Below are positions 10,102 through 21,493 of a DNA stretch of 26,483 nucleotides, one piece after another. The DNA comes from Neoconidiobolus thromboides FSU 785. Taxonomy: Eukaryota; Entomophthoromycota; Entomophthoromycetes; Entomophthorales; Neoconidiobolaceae. A program made the translations under genes and the position numbers. The notes below the pieces were generated by a model. The model was not told where the DNA came from. It searched no databases and saw only the letters and a program-made list of their open reading frames with translations. The stretch spans positions 1-26,483 of the forward strand of contig MU626508.1 in the NCBI GenBank assembly GCA_025603075.1, read 5' to 3'. The first letter of the stretch is position 1. Each line of letters begins with the position of its first letter.

Positions 10102-11718
10102 TTCAAAACTAATGTTACAAAAAGAAGAGTAGTTCTTTTTTTTTATTTTTAAAAAGATTACACTACTTTACTCCCTTTAAAATAAAATAAAGCAAAGTAG
10201 TCACATTTTTTTTATATTATTGGCCAAATAACTGCGATTATTGCTCAAAATAAACGTCACATTATTTTAATGTGCAAGATCGATTTTGACTTTAGTTGTC
10301 TATTTGTAATATTAACAAATCCTTCTCTTTCAAAATAAAAAAAATAAAAATAAGAAAACAAAAATGTAAAAATATCTTCTTTGATTTTATTATTTAGTCT
10401 ATTTTTAGGCACTATTGAGTAGAAAATTATAAACTTCTTCAATAAAAAAAGACATGGTCACACATTAAACTACAAATTCACCAAAATAATACTTTAATAA
10501 CAAAATTATTGCTATGAATTTATAGTGTCCAAATAAAGCATATCAAAAATTATAGATCTTATAATAACACTATTTATTATCCTATATTTTATAACAACTA
10601 ATAAATTAAAATACAAAAAAAATAACAAAATGAACATGCTCTGTATTTGAAATTTGATGGGTTTTTTAGTAGCAAATTTATACTTGTACCACTACTCTCA
10701 ACAAACCTATCTTTTCAAATAACCCACTGATGTTTTGTTTTAATAAATACTGTCTTTAACATTTATAGTTTAAAAATAAATAAAACAATTGGAGATGTAT
10801 TTTTTTTGCTTAAGAATTTTATAATATAATTTTTTATACTCAATCAATGCTTAAAAATGAAAGAGTGATGAAATAAAAGAACCCTCATTTATTTTATTAA
10901 CAAAATGGTATACTTTAATCTTTAAAACTTGTAAATTAAATAAATTAGTGCTTCAACATTAATAAAAATACTTATTTTTTATTGGAAATGATATAAAACA
11001 GTTTAATTTTTGTACAATTTGGATTTTTAGCAAAAGTTGGAAATTAAGCACCTTGTGCTATGAAATTAATTGCCTTTTGCTTAATTAAAATTACTACTCA
11101 TATTGGAATGTTTTGTCCAGTACCTATCTAAAAAATTTTCAAAAATTTAAGCTATGTAGAGAATGGCCAAGAAATGTAAGATCAAAAATTTATCCTTAAT
11201 TTTAAATTAGCTTTTAAACATCTATGTTTATTTGCTTTGAAAATTTACAACTTTTTAGAATTCAACAAAGAATATTCTATTGAGAATATTGGCAATTTAC
11301 TATAACAATTTATAAAATAGCAGAGGAAATAATAAGCTGTGTATATTGTATTGATAATCAAAATTCTATATTTTAATACTTTTGTAGCGGTTTGTCTAAT
11401 GGGGGTAATTCCGAAGCCAATAAGCTTAAGTTGACAAATGATACATGGACATATAACTTTTTTATCAAATTTTAAAAAAATTCTCCATTATTTTACTAAT
11501 TAGGAAAGTGCTTGAAAATTTCGAACATTTTAAATCCATCAAAAAGTATAAAATTTAAGTGTATCCAATCAACTTTCAACTTCATAAACCACAAAACCCC
11601 ATAATAGGATCATACCTCAAAACCAAAAAATTCAATTAAATAAAGTATTGCCTTCTTTTAATTAAATAGATATATAGAATCCCTTCCTCTTAGTTTACTT
11701 TTTATAACAACAAAAAAT
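10102..11718. other. Divergent intergenic region, 1.6 kb
   Basis: Lies between the F-box gene (-) and the Kap123 gene (+) and should contain both promoters. It holds one degenerate foldback element (10791-10886) and a small open stretch with a Kelch-like look at 11388-11475. A TATA-like GATATATAGA lies around 11668, about 50 bp before the Kap123 start. Nothing else is recognisable. Confidence 0.6.
10791..10886 (-). mobile_element. Foldback MITE, copy 5 (degenerate)
   Basis: A diverged reverse-orientation copy. It starts GGAGATGTATTTTT, contains GCTTAAGAATTTTA and a late AGTGATGAAAT segment, and ends around ACCCTCAT. The terminal inverted repeat is damaged, suggesting an old insertion. Confidence 0.6.
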
Positions 11719-14700
11719 ATGTCTTTAGAGTTACAATTAACCCGTTTAAATGAAATTTTAACTGCCGTTATTGAAGGTAAAAGCAGTGAAGTTATTAAAC
11801 ATTCTACCGCTGCTTTAAATGATGAATTTTTAACCAAACCAACTACCATCCTTTTACTTACTAAACTTTATACTCAATCCCAAAACCCTGGTGTAACTAA
11901 TTTTTCGATTCCTTTTTTTATTAAAAAATTAAATTGATCTTTAGGTTCGTCAACTTGCTGCTATTGAACTTAATAAGCTTACTAAGAAGTTTTGGATCGA
12001 TTTAGAAGAAAATATTAGAGTAGAGGTCAAAAAAGCTCTTTTAGAAATTGTTGTAAATGAAGAAAAGTAAGTTTTAAATTTCTATTAATAGTTATATTTA
12101 ATGAAATATTTTAGACAGCTTTTACGTACAGCTTTAACCGAATCCATTGCTTCAATTGCTGAAAATGATCTCGTATTAAAACAATGGCCAGAATTATTCC
12201 CTTTCGTTATGCAATGTTGTCAAAGTCCAACTGTACTCCATCGTGAAGTTGGTGTCATGTTATTAGCTGAATTATTTGATATTATCAATGATAATTTTAA
12301 TGAAGAACTTAGTCATCTTTTTGAAGTAGCTAAAAAAGCTATTGTAGATCAAGAAAGTGAATTTGTTCGTAGATCTGGATTTAAAATTCTTATTAAATTT
12401 ATTGATATTATTCCATCCGAAAACAAGGCCCAAATTAATAGTTTCCAAGAAGTTATTCCTTCCATTGTTTCTGTTTTAGAAGATGCTATTAAAAATGATA
12501 GAGAAAACGAAGTCCAATCCATTCTTGATGTTTTCGAAGTCTCCCTTTTATCAGAAGCTCCACTTTTAAATAAGCATTTCAAAGATCTTTATACTTTCAT
12601 TGTTAATGTATCTTTACAAACTTCTGTATCAGATTCTATTAGATGTGGTACCATCAATCAACTTATGTGGAGTATTATGTATAAAAAAACCCGTGTTGGT
12701 AAAAATGGTCTTATTGAACCATATATTAAATTATGTCTTCAAGTTATGTCTGAAGAAACTTCCGAAGATGATCTTGATGAAAATTGTCCAGCAAATTCAG
12801 GTGCTAACTTATTAGCTTCTATGGCTGAACAACTTTCTCCACAACAAGTTTATCCTTTCCTTGCCCCTTTAATTTATAATTATGTTCATACCGCAGTTCC
12901 TAATAATGTTAAAGCAGCTCTTAATGCTGTTGGTGTTACTGCTTACGGTTGTTCTAATTATTTGAGCTCTCAAGTTTCAGATCTTCTTCCAATGGTAGCT
13001 CAATATCTCCGTCATGAGAATGCTCAAGTACGTATTGCTGCTTGTTATGCTCTTTCTCAATTGACTGAATACTTAAGTGATGAAGTTGTTTCTTATCATG
13101 ATAGAATTATGCCTGAATTATTCCCATTACTTAATGATAACAATAACTTAGTTTGCATTTATGCTTGGGAATCTGTTGAAGCTTTAATGGCCTCTGTTGA
13201 TGATAAAGCTATCAACTATCTTCCACAGCTTATGGAAAAATGTGGTGAATCTTTAGATAGACTTTCAGTTGACCAAAGAATGTGCATTATCAATGCAGTC
13301 ACTGCTGCTGCTAACTCTGCTGGGCCATTATTTGCTCCATACTTCCAAAATTTCATGGCTCGTTTAAGTCCATATTTACAATCAAAAGATATTGATCAAG
13401 ATAGCTTAAAATTAAAGAGTACAGCTTTAGACGCTGCTGGTGTTATTGTAAGTAGTGTTGGAAATGAAGTTGCTTTACCATATATACAAGATATTATGAC
13501 TATTGCTTTTGAAGCTATGTCTATTAAAGGATCTTTTATGAGAGAAAGTGCTTTTGATTTCTTTGGATCAGCTTCAAATGTCCTTGGTCCTCAATTCAAC
13601 TATTATCTTCATCAAGTAATCAAGGAAGCCTCAATAACCTTAAATCAAAGCGAGATGGATGATGAGGATGATAATTCTGAAGATTTAGAAAATCCTCAAG
13701 ATGAACAGATAAATTATCGTTCAGATCTTATGACTGAAAAAGAATTTGCTTTAAGAGCTTTAGGAACTATTGCCACCAATACCAAAAAAGAATTTCTTCC
13801 ATACCTTGAAGAGCTTACCACCATTGCTATCAAAAAATTAGATCATTATTGTGATGAAATTCGTAAAGCTTCTTATGAAACCTTACTTAAATTTATTATT
13901 ACTGCCACTGGTGCTCACAGAGAAGTTGAACATGAATCAGGTGTTTTACCTTATCCACAATTACATCCTAATGTTGTAACCTATATTCATCGTGTCATGC
14001 CAGAAATTATGGATAAGTGGAAGAATGAATATGATATTGAAACTTGTATCACTTTATTCTGTGAACTTGATACTGCTATCTGCTTCGTTGGTCCAGAATT
14101 AATTGGAAATTATATCAATGATCTCTCATCTCTTTTAATGCAAACTTTCAACAAAGAATCATCTTGTCAAATTTTTGAAGAAGATGATGAAGTTGATACC
14201 GAGAATACTAGTGAATTAGAATCTGTATTAATTGGTAGTGCTGCTGATGTTGTTGGTGCCCTTGCTAAAGTTGTTGGTCCAGATTTCCTTGAAATTTTCC
14301 GTACTTTCTATCCATCTATCAAGAAATATTTCAAACCAAATGTAACTGAAAGTGAAAGAAATTTAGTAGTTGCTGTACTTGGTGATATCATTTCTGGATT
14401 AAAGCATAATACTTCTGAATTTACCCTTGAATTCCTTGAAATTCTATTGGTTGGTTTACAAGATAAAAATGCTGGTGTTCGTTCAAATTCTGCTTATTCT
14501 GTTGGAAAACTTTGTGAACTTACAACTGTTGATATAACTAATCATTATGGTACTATCCTCTCTTTACTCTCTCCACTCTTTGCTATTGAAGGTAAAAATA
14601 ATGCTCGTGATAATGCCTGTGGTGCTGTTTGTAGATTAATCTTAAAGAACCCACAATCTTGTCCTATTGATGAGGTATTTTATTTATATTCATATGACTT

Positions 14701-15000
14701 TTCTAAATTAATCAATTCTTATTAGGCTATACCTGCTATTATTTCAATGTTACCTCTTGAGATTGATTATCAAGAAAACAATCCAGTTTATCAATGCCTT
14801 GCATTTTTAATTAAGGCTAAGCACCCAGTGGTAAGTTTACTGTGGTTATAAATATAAAAATAATATACTAAATATTTTATTAGGTCAACCAATATATGGG
14901 ACAACTTGCTGCCCTTTTCAAACAAATGCTTACAACCCCAGATCGTGTACATAGAGACACTTTAGAAATAATTGATGATGTTCTTAAAAATCATATGTGA
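11719..15000 (+). CDS. KAP123: Karyopherin Kap123/importin-4
   Basis: Nuclear import receptor for ribosomal proteins and histones. Five exons are inferred: 11719-11892, 11945-12066, 12115-14674, 14726-14830 and 14884-15000 (3078 nt, 1025 aa; yeast Kap123 has 1113). The N-terminus (FLTKPTTILLLTKLYTQSQNP, then VRQLAAIELNKLTKKFW) matches the importin-4/Kap123 pattern better than Kap121. The whole protein is HEAT-repeat helices, with an acidic loop near DDEDDNSEDLENPQDE and another near EEDDEVDTENTSELES, both in the positions typical of this family. The late blocks DKNAGVRSNSAYSVGKLCE and DNACGAVCRLILKN also match Kap123. The ATG at 12101 lies inside an intron and is not the start. The protein ends somewhat earlier than yeast Kap123. 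Confidence 0.93.
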
Positions 15001-15228
15001 AATAATTGAGCCCCTTTAATTATATTACTTTAACACTTGAATGCTTTTAGTCATAAATAAAATCAAATATAAAATTTAATCTAAAGATATTTTATTTTAA
15101 TATTCTCCTTTAGCCTTCACAAAACTCAATATTTCATATAAGTTTATTTAAGTAAAATGATAGCTATGACAAGCTGGTGGACTTGTACAAATCGCTTATA
15201 GTATTTGGAATCTTACAAGGCTTACGAC

Positions 15229-15253
15229 TAAACTGGGTAGGTTCCCCAGTTTA
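15229..15253. repeat. Small perfect inverted repeat
   Basis: TAAACTGGG and its complement CCCAGTTTA are separated by 7 nt. It lies 229 bp after the Kap123 stop. It could be a transcript-end hairpin or a binding site; there is no further evidence. Confidence 0.6.
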
Positions 15254-15497
15254 TCATCACATCTTATCTGTTCAAATGAACATAAATGAAGCGCTGAGTT
15301 TAAATCGAAACATAAAACAAGATAAATTTGATTTTACTTTTAGTTCTAGACTTTAGCAAAATTGTTATTTCTCTAAGGCTGTAACTACTCATAAAATGAG
15401 TTTAACTGACTTGACTCTGCCTATCTACAATTAAAACTAATAAACAATTTTAACTGATTTTTATTAAGTCATTTTTCAGTTTATTAAATAACAGATT

Positions 15498-15594
15498 AGG
15501 GTGTTTTTTTGGTTTCATTACTTTTTCCATTTTTCAAACACTATTTAAAAGGAAAAAGTGTTAGTAAAATTCTTAAACGAAAAAATACATCTCC
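15498..15594 (+). mobile_element. Foldback MITE, copy 6
   Basis: A slightly diverged copy: the left end reads AGGGTGTTTTTTTGG and the right end ACATCTCC. The internal inverted repeat around TTTTTCCA and the tail AGTAAAATTCTTAAAC are conserved. Confidence 0.75.
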
Positions 15595-15808
15595 ATATAG
15601 GATTAACAATTGCATCAAACATAAAATATAAAACGTATCCTTAGGCTTTTAATACCGAAAGTATGAATTAAACTAAAAGTGAGTTATTCTTAGTATAGTC
15701 ATTCCAAGGGTGTTTTACTTATTTTGGCTAGTATTGAATAATAAAAATATAACTAAATACATATGATAATTGAACGCATTGTGACAAGGTTGAATATTAT
15801 AAGTATAT

Positions 15809-15907
15809 GAGGATGTTTTTTTTTACTTCATTACTTTTTCCACCTTTCAAGCGCTATTTGAGTGGAAAAATTGTTAGTAAAATTCTTAAATACAAAAATA
15901 CATTCCC
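15809..15907 (+). mobile_element. Foldback MITE, copy 7
   Basis: The clearest foldback copy. Outer ends are GAGGATGT and ACATTCCC, flanked by AGTATAT and ATATACT. An inner inverted repeat, TTTTTCCAC (15835-15843) and GTGGAAAAA (15862-15870), brackets an AGCGCT palindrome at the centre. It lies only 215 bp from copy 6 in the same orientation. Confidence 0.82.
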
Positions 15908-16968
15908 ATATACTATATTTTTTACTATGCTTTATTAGAAGTGATACTATGTGTTTGGTAAGTTATAGACAGAAAAGTACTGTTACTATGAAATGTATTT
16001 TCAAACTCTTGTTATCTCAATTAACGCTTTATAGCATTGTTATTTGGCAGTTATCTATATTGATTATATCATATTTTTAATACTGTTATAAATAAATATC
16101 AATTCTCTTGAAAGTTAAAAAAATTAACTTGTCTAATGATTAAATCATAATATATTAGATTTATCCACTAATTTTAATATACTTCGCTTAAAACAGGTCA
16201 TACTTGAAAGAATAAACGATGAGTTAAAATTAAAAGCAAATGGCTATTGGATTCGACTTCCTTAAATTTAAACCTGTTTTTTATATTATAGTGTCCATTT
16301 GGGATTAATAAGAAAAGTAGGCTTTAGGAATTTAAGGATCGTTTAAAAGGGATGTTATCTAACACATTACCCAATTCGCAAGGTGCGAAGGTTAAATATT
16401 ATGAAATGCTTTCTACTATAGGGTTTTATTATGATCAGACAAATCTCCGGATATTTGGCCAAAATATCTGAAAATAAAGTTAATATTTTATGTTCTTCAT
16501 TTAAAATTTTATTATTCATAGCAAAAATATTAGAAAAAAACAACTTTCAATAGACTTGTCAATTAATTATAATGCAATATACAAACTAATCAATGTATGT
16601 GTATATGGAATTAGTAAGTAAAAAAGTATACTTTTGAACTATTTTATTAATAAATATTAGTAATAGTTATTATTTTATCAATTCACTATAATTTGCTATT
16701 GATTGGTTCTGTTCTATTGTCCGAAATGGAAGCTTAAACCTTAAAATTTCGAAGTTCGGAAAAAGATCCCTTATTTTTTCACCAATCAAAAACGAGTGGT
16801 AATTAAATCCTTTAATAGTGGGTAGGTAATGGTAATATAAACCTGAGCTCATTATGCATCAAAATTTCCAAATTAAGTATAAAGTTGCTTAAGGGATAAA
16901 AATAGATTAGCTAAAGTTGGGTATTCATGTTTCCTGAAGTTGTTGTACCTTATTCTTAAAGTTATCTG

Positions 16969-16978
16969 ATATATAAAG
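16969..16978 (+). promoter_or_regulatory. TATA-like box of the GPD gene
   Basis: ATATATAAAG lies about 67-76 bp before the start codon at 17045, a plausible distance for a TATA element. The stretch at about 16897-16929 further upstream resembles one near the start of the GPD paralogue. Confidence 0.45.
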
Positions 16979-17044
16979 ACCATTTCAAGCTCAATGAAGC
17001 ATCAATTATTAAGAAATTTATCACTAATCAAAATAAATAAAAGA

Positions 17045-18359
17045 ATGTATAACGAAAAAGTCTGTATCGTTGGATCTGGTAATTGGTAAGTACTTTAATC
17101 TTCATCTTAACCTTTTATTAAATATCGTTATCAGGGGATCTGCAATTGCCAAAATTATTGGAGAGAATGTCCAAAATAGCCCAAAATTTGACAAAGATGT
17201 CAATATGTGGGTATATGAAGAGAATATCGATGGACGTAAACTTACTGATATCATTAACACAGAGCACGAAAACGTAAAGTAAGGCAATTGCTCTCTTCAA
17301 ATTTTATTCATATTCATCTTTCATAGATATCTTCCTGGTATTAAACTCCCATCAAATATTATCGCTGTACCAAATCTTTTAGATGCTGCTAAATTAGCCA
17401 CCACTTTAGTTTTTGTCGTTCCACATCAAGTAAATACTTTTATTTTTAAATTTTTTAAATTTTAACCAAACTATAGTTTATTGGAAATATCTGCAAACAA
17501 CTTAAAGGAAACCTTGCTCCAAATTGCAAAGCTATTTCATTAATCAAGGTACTTTTATCATTTAATTTATAATTAAATTCTAATATTTTTAGGGTGTCAA
17601 TGTTTCTTCCACAAAAATTGAGTTGATTTCAGAGCTTATTGGTAACAATTTAGGTATTCAAGTCAGTACCCTTTCTGGGGCAAATATCTCAAATGAGGTA
17701 GCTGAAGAAAAGTTTTGTGAGACAACCATAGGGTATCATAACAGACAAGATGGTGAAATGTTTAAAGAGTTATTCCATACTGACTACTTCCATGTAAACA
17801 TTGTTGAAGATGTACGTGGTGTAGAGATGTGTGGTGCCTTAAAGAATATTGTTGCTATTGCTGCAGGTATTGTTGATGGTTTGAAATTAGGTAACAACAC
17901 TAAAGCCGCAATTATTCGGATTGGTTTAATGGAAATGATTAAATTTGGAGAAACTTTCTTAAAAGGTGTAAAAATCACAACATTTTTTGAAAGTTGTGGA
18001 ACTGCTGATTTAACCACTACATGTTTTGGAGGTAGAAATCGTAAAGTTGCTGAAGCACATGTAGTAACTGGAAAAGTAAGTTCAGTTATTACTTTTAATA
18101 GCAATTATTAATAATTTTATAGCCATTTGAACAACTCGAAAAAGAGCTTTTAAATGGTCAAAAACTTCAAGGTACTATTACAGCTAAAGAAGTAAATGAA
18201 TTCTTAACTGCCAGAAATATGACTGAAGACTTCCCTCTATTCACTCGTGTATATCAAGTTTGTTATGAAGGACTCGATGCATCTAATATCACAAAAGATA
18301 TAGAATTTAAGTTCAACAACCGTTCTCAAGGAAGTGATTTACAAAAATCTCGTCTATAA
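17045..18359 (+). CDS. GPD1: NAD-dependent glycerol-3-phosphate dehydrogenase
   Basis: Reduces dihydroxyacetone phosphate to glycerol 3-phosphate with NADH, feeding glycerol (osmolyte) and lipid synthesis; normally cytosolic. Six exons are inferred: 17045-17085, 17135-17278, 17327-17429, 17477-17548, 17593-18075 and 18123-18359 (1080 nt, 359 aa; yeast Gpd1 391, human 349). The NAD-binding loop GSGNWGSAIAK is at about 10-20, followed by [24 protein letters not shown] and AISLIKG. The catalytic lysine is in [13 protein letters not shown] (about residue 204), then [14 protein letters not shown] and the substrate-binding [10 protein letters not shown] (about 265-274). The C-terminal [14 protein letters not shown] block is intact. 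Introns are 44-49 nt. There is no obvious targeting peptide. A paralogue lies 1.8 kb away on the other strand. Confidence 0.96.
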
Positions 18360-18729
18360 TTTGTTTATATACCTTTAATTATATAGCTCGATTTATGATA
18401 AATGACTTATGTCTCCCGAAGTTTAAACTGTAAAGTTATTCTCAAGTTAAAATTAAATAGATAACTAATTAACATACTTATGATTATGTTTTTGTTTTAA
18501 TTTTGTTACATTTATGATTTTTATACAACAATACTTTAAAGTATTTGCAACTTGAAAAATGAGATGATACAGAAGGTTTTATATATTATTAATAACCCAA
18601 GTACTACATGTTATTTAAAATTTTTTTATTTGGTAATATTTCAATCATATCATTTTGATAGGAAAAAAATTGGTATTCTTCAAATTTAAAATTTGCAGTT
18701 AAAAGTTTAAAAATAATTTTTTATTTAAA
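18360..18729. other. Intergenic, GPD to Bcp1
   Basis: This AT-rich spacer holds the GPD 3' end and the Bcp1-gene promoter. No gene or repeat is seen. Confidence 0.6.
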
Positions 18730-19758
18730 ATGAGTAAAAGAAGTGCTGCGGCTGAACACCACGAGGAGCTTAGAAATGACTCAGATGATATGGGAGAAAT
18801 GAGTGAAGTAACATATTTAAGTATCAGTATTCTTTGAGTTTAATATTTTCAAGTCGGAAATCAATGTAGAGTTTGATTTCTTCGATCCAAAAGAAATTGA
18901 TTTCCATAATATCAAAAACTTTATGACAAATTATTTTGGCAAAGATAGAATAGATACAAGTGATCTTGCTGATCTCATTATTAGCCAGCCTCTTATTGGA
19001 ACTACCATTAAGGCGGTAGAGGAAGACGATGCTTTAGCTATTTTTACTATTCTTAATATGAATGTCCATGAGGTATTTATCTTGATCCTTTATTTATTTA
19101 TTAATTTTTTCAGTCCAAAAATAGTATTACTCAAATAAGAGACTATATACTTTCAAGCTCTAGAAATAACCAACCACTTTACAATTTATTACAAGCATTA
19201 TTAGCTCCAGGCTCAACCAGACATTTAGGGCTTTTATTAAATGAACGACTAATTAATATGCCTGTTCAAATTGCCCCACCAATGTACAAAATGCTAGGGG
19301 AAGAAATAGAATGGGCCATTCAAGATGTAAGGTTAGTTTATTTAAAAGAAGTTAGACTAATCTTGACTTAGAAAGAGCCATATAACTTTGAGTATATTTT
19401 ACTTTTATCTAAAACTTATAAAGAAGTTGAATCCCAAGAAACCGGGGAAGGAGGCAAAGATGACCAAGATAGAAAGAAGCGCCGTAATCAGGTAATAAGT
19501 ATATAAATGAGAGAGTTTTCTAATTAAATAAAATAGCCAAGTGCAGGAGCGTTTTATATCAATTTAGAAGATGAAATTGTTTCAAAATTTGCAGAATTCG
19601 AGCAAGTGTTAGAATATCATAATAGTGCTGTACCAGACTCTAAAAGAGCGTTCTCTGAGTTTGGTGTTTTACCTGGACGTAAATTCTTTTTATTCCATAG
19701 TTCCAAATACCATCAAATACTTCAAGCTTTAACCGAGGCTATCCCTACCCCTCAATAA
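18730..19758 (+). CDS. BCP1: Bcp1/BCCIP family protein
   Basis: Five exons are inferred: 18730-18807, 18854-19072, 19114-19326, 19372-19491 and 19537-19758 (852 nt, 283 aa; yeast Bcp1 283), all introns falling between codons. Yeast Bcp1 is a nuclear chaperone for ribosomal protein Rpl23 (uL14) and affects Mss4 export; human BCCIP binds BRCA2 and p21. The acidic N-terminus (NDSDDMGEMSE) is followed by the family blocks INVEFDFFDPKEIDFHNIK, LLQALLAPGSTRHLGLLLNE, NMPVQIAPPMYKMLGEEI and, after a charged linker (GGKDDQDRKKRRNQ), the C-terminal FEQVLEYHNS and GRKFFLFHSSKYHQIL. Assignment is by recognition of these blocks. It sits between the two GPD genes and has no evident functional link to them. 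Confidence 0.88.
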
Positions 19759-20194
19759 TTGTTTCATTTAGAAATTATAGAGTATTAAAATCAAAGTTTA
19801 TTGGATCTTAACAACATGAATTAATTCAAATTATTAACTTTTAATCATTATTGTCTAATATTAACACATGATAATTACATTTTAATTATTTGCTTAAGGT
19901 ATGTGTTTTCATGAGATAATAATGATAATTAAAGCAATGGTTTTAGATGGTACAGCTTCTACACTTGATTTAGAATCTAATTTATTACAAAAGACAATAT
20001 GATTTTTTTAATTCTTAAATAGCAACACAAAATAGTTAATTTATCGTACGTTCTAATTCATAACTTGATAATTATGATGACTGGTATCATTTTAAAAGAA
20101 TAATATTTGGCCAACACAGCTTTATTGAAGAAAAGCTTTGAAATTTAGTTTCAGTTATCTGCTAAACATTTTCATCAAACGATAATCAGTTTGC
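19759..20194. other. Convergent intergenic region
   Basis: Spacer between the 3' ends of the Bcp1 gene (+) and the second GPD gene (-). No gene or repeat is seen. Confidence 0.6.
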
Positions 20195-21493
20195 TTATAG
20201 ACCTTCTACGATTTCCGAAGGTGGTAAGCCCTTATAGCAAATTCTATAAACTTTAGTGAAGAGTGGGAACCTATGAAAGTTAGTTATAATCTACAAGATT
20301 TAAATAAATTTACTCATCTTCCTGGTTTCTAGCAGATAGGAACTGGTTGACTTCTTTAGAAGTGATAGTTCCTTGTAATTTTTGTCCATTTAACAATTCT
20401 TTTTCAAGCTCTTCAAAACTCTAATAATTTAATAATTGTGCTTTTAAATAAAATCAAAGTACCTTTCCAGTTCTAACATGAGCTTCAGCAACTTTTCGGT
20501 TACGGCCACCATAACAGGTGGTAATAAGATCACCGACCCCAGAACTTTCAAAAAAGGTATTTTCTTTAACACCTTCAAGGTATACTTGTGCAAATTTTTT
20601 CATTTCCATCAAACCAATACGTATAATAGCTGCTTTAGTATTAGGTCCTAATTCCATCCCATCAATGATTCCTGCAGCAATAGCAACAATATTTTTCAAT
20701 GCACCACACATTTCTACCCCATGGACATCTGGCACAATACTCACTCTAAAGTAAGGAGTATTAAACAAATCAAAATAAAACTTTCCATCTTGTTCATTTA
20801 CATATCCAATAGTTGTTTCACTGAACCTTTCTATGGCGATTTCATCAGCTATATTTGCTCCAGATAAGGTACTAACCTCAATGCCCAGCTCCTTACTAAT
20901 ATAGTTTGAAATCAAAGTAATACCTTTGGAATCTACATGTACTCCCTTTAATTATATTAGTATATCCAAGGCTAATTCGAGTATATTTACCTTTACTAAA
21001 GAAATTGCTTTACAATCTTTTGGTAATTTTCCTTTTATTTGCTCACATATACTTTCAATAAACTAACCGGTTAAATAATGGAACAAAATTCGAATTATTA
21101 CTTACTTGATGAGGTGTAACAAACACTAAAACATTACATCCTACAACAGCTTCTTCAAGATTAGGGTAGGCCACGACATTTTTTGGAAGTTTGATTCCAG
21201 GTAAATATCTTTATAAAATAAATAAATACTACTTGTTATAATAATAAACTTACTTAACATTTTCATTCTGAGTATTAATAATTTCAGTCAACTTTTTCCC
21301 ATCTACCATTTCTTCAAACACCCACATACGAACTTCATTTTCAACATTATTAAGCTTTAATGCGTTGTTTCCTATAATTTTAGCTGTAGTTGAGCCCCTT
21401 TATGTATGATAGTAATTAATTATAATTAATTTCTAATAACATTAGTGATATTTATTACCAATTTCCTGATCCTACAATAAGTACTTTATTCAT
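20195..21493 (-). CDS. GPD2: NAD-dependent glycerol-3-phosphate dehydrogenase, paralogue
   Basis: Seven exons are inferred on the minus strand: 21493-21459, 21397-21254, 21208-21106, 21062-20991, 20945-20463, 20420-20314 and 20270-20195 (1020 nt, 339 aa). The lengths of exons 2 to 5 (144, 103, 72, 483) are identical to those of the GPD gene at 17045-18359. Key motifs are intact: [43 protein letters not shown] with the catalytic lysine, [14 protein letters not shown] and [11 protein letters not shown] 43-nt intron (20271-20313) interrupts the last coding part (after RNQEDE) and is absent from the other copy. Without it the frame would stop early, but splicing gives [14 protein letters not shown] and a shorter tail than the paralogue. 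Numbering as GPD2 only marks the second copy; orthology to yeast GPD2 is not implied. Confidence 0.95.

Larger units (their letters stand above)
15001..17044. other. Intergenic region, 2 kb, with two MITEs
   Basis: Contains foldback elements at 15498-15594 and 15809-15907, a perfect 9-bp-stem inverted repeat at 15229-15253, and, near its end, the promoter of the GPD gene. The short open frames here (for example 15862-16080 + and 16670-16852 -) have no start or splice context and no protein signature. Confidence 0.6.

Noticed and set aside
12101-12114. ATG at 12101 as start of the importin gene
   Set aside because: It lies inside the intron 12067-12114; exons 11719-11892 and 11945-12066 supply the family N-terminus in the right phase.
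15229-15253. Inverted repeat as part of a tRNA
   Set aside because: No acceptor stem, anticodon arm or T-loop consensus could be placed around it.
20314-20945. Minus-strand GPD as a truncated pseudogene
   Set aside because: The apparent stop after RNQEDE falls in a 43-nt intron; splicing restores the conserved C-terminal block.
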